A DNA stretch of 64,000 nucleotides, taken from NCBI RefSeq assembly GCF_036322625.1, contig NZ_AP027266.1:2731001-2795000 (forward strand). The letters are read 5' to 3'. The translations under genes were made by a program, and so were the position numbers. Of this stretch, positions 63,751 through 64,000 are shown in pieces. The notes beneath the pieces are model-generated. The model was not told the DNA's origin and did not search any database. It saw only the letters and a program-made list of their open reading frames with translations. Each line of letters opens with the position of its first letter. Positions within the stretch are counted from its first letter, which is position 1. Source of the stretch: Roseicyclus marinus. Lineage in GTDB: Bacteria > Pseudomonadota > Alphaproteobacteria > Rhodobacterales > Rhodobacteraceae.

Positions 63751-64000
63751 TCAACCCGATAGGAATATCGGGATGGGGGCTCCGTCCAGTAGGTGACGCG
63801 TTACCGCCCCGATGAAAAAATCATAAATCTGCGAATGGCCGAATGCACCGGTAACCAGCAGCTCTGCATCCATGTCGCGCGCGCAGCGGAGCAATTCCGC
63901 GGCCCGAGCATCGGGATTGGCCGGGCGGTCCGTGATCGTCACGCGGAACCCGAGCCTGTCGAGCGCCGCCGCGAGGTCCTGGAGACCGCCAGCCATTGGC
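63751..64000 (-). CDS. Universal stress protein, C-terminal part (cut by window edge)
   Basis: The visible minus-strand frame stays open to the window end. It ends in MDAELLVTGAFGHSQIYDFF and VTRHLLDGAPIPIFLSG, the nucleotide-binding G-X2-G-X9-G(S/T)-type tail of UspA domains. About 82 residues are visible; full-length or tandem Usp proteins have 140-280. It faces the small membrane-protein genes tail to tail. Confidence 0.82.
   Translation of the reverse strand, partial: PMAGGLQDLAAALDRLGFRVTITDRPANPDARAAELLRCARDMDAELLVTGAFGHSQIYDFFIGAVTRHLLDGAPIPIFLSG

Overview
The window reads as a chromosome or large replicon of a GC-rich alphaproteobacterium, most likely of the Rhodobacterales/Roseobacter type. 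This rests on gene content (heterotetrameric sarcosine oxidase, HutF/HutG-type histidine degradation, many ABC importers, IS5- and IS6-type transposases) and on base composition. No rRNA, tRNA or CRISPR array was seen.

Region 1 (1-18.4 kb) is catabolic. It opens with the 3' part of soxA and soxG (sarcosine oxidase), a decayed Rieske ferredoxin relic, an aminopeptidase-T/NicX-like metal enzyme, a LysR regulator and a VanA-like Rieske oxygenase. A leftward run follows: hutF, hutC, amino-acid binding protein, permease, glutathione transferase-like protein and creatininase-family amidohydrolase. Divergent from it is hutI-hutH-hutG-hutU, all overlapping by 4 bp, then a ferredoxin reductase. Histidine would go through urocanate, imidazolonepropionate, formiminoglutamate and formylglutamate to glutamate. 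The surrounding demethylation genes suggest that an N-methylated compound may feed in too (inference).

Region 2 (18.4-33.5 kb) is mobile. A 3'-truncated IS5-type transposase gene borders a phage-like early region on the minus strand: RuvC-like nuclease, primase-helicase, PD-(D/E)XK nuclease, DEAD/DEAH helicase, RecA-like ATPase, sigma-like protein, Com-like zinc finger and HTH protein. A divergent integration module follows: small ORF, DUF2924, serine recombinase and a small HTH protein. No capsid, tail or lysis gene is present. A striking array of 20-bp perfect palindromes lies between the primase-helicase and ruvC-like genes.

Region 3 (33.6-48.5 kb) holds a GntR-regulated dipeptide-type ABC importer with a permease-ATPase fusion, a DUF1028 protein and an M20-type N-carbamoyl amidohydrolase. 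Next come a lone tyrosine recombinase and an AfuABC-like importer with an inositol-monophosphatase-family enzyme. It ends with a broken copy of the HTH gene found beside the serine recombinase, so the region is flanked by direct repeats of one integration-module gene.

Region 4 (48.8-57.3 kb) is an organophosphate operon: deoR-ugpC-ugpB-ugpA-ugpE-GpdQ-like phosphodiesterase-Na/Pi transporter, with a divergent HAD phosphatase. Region 5 (57.3-64 kb) holds an IS6-family element abutting a relic of a second one. It continues with a P-type cation ATPase, a three-BON-domain protein, two small membrane proteins and the end of a universal stress protein gene, together a stress-type module.
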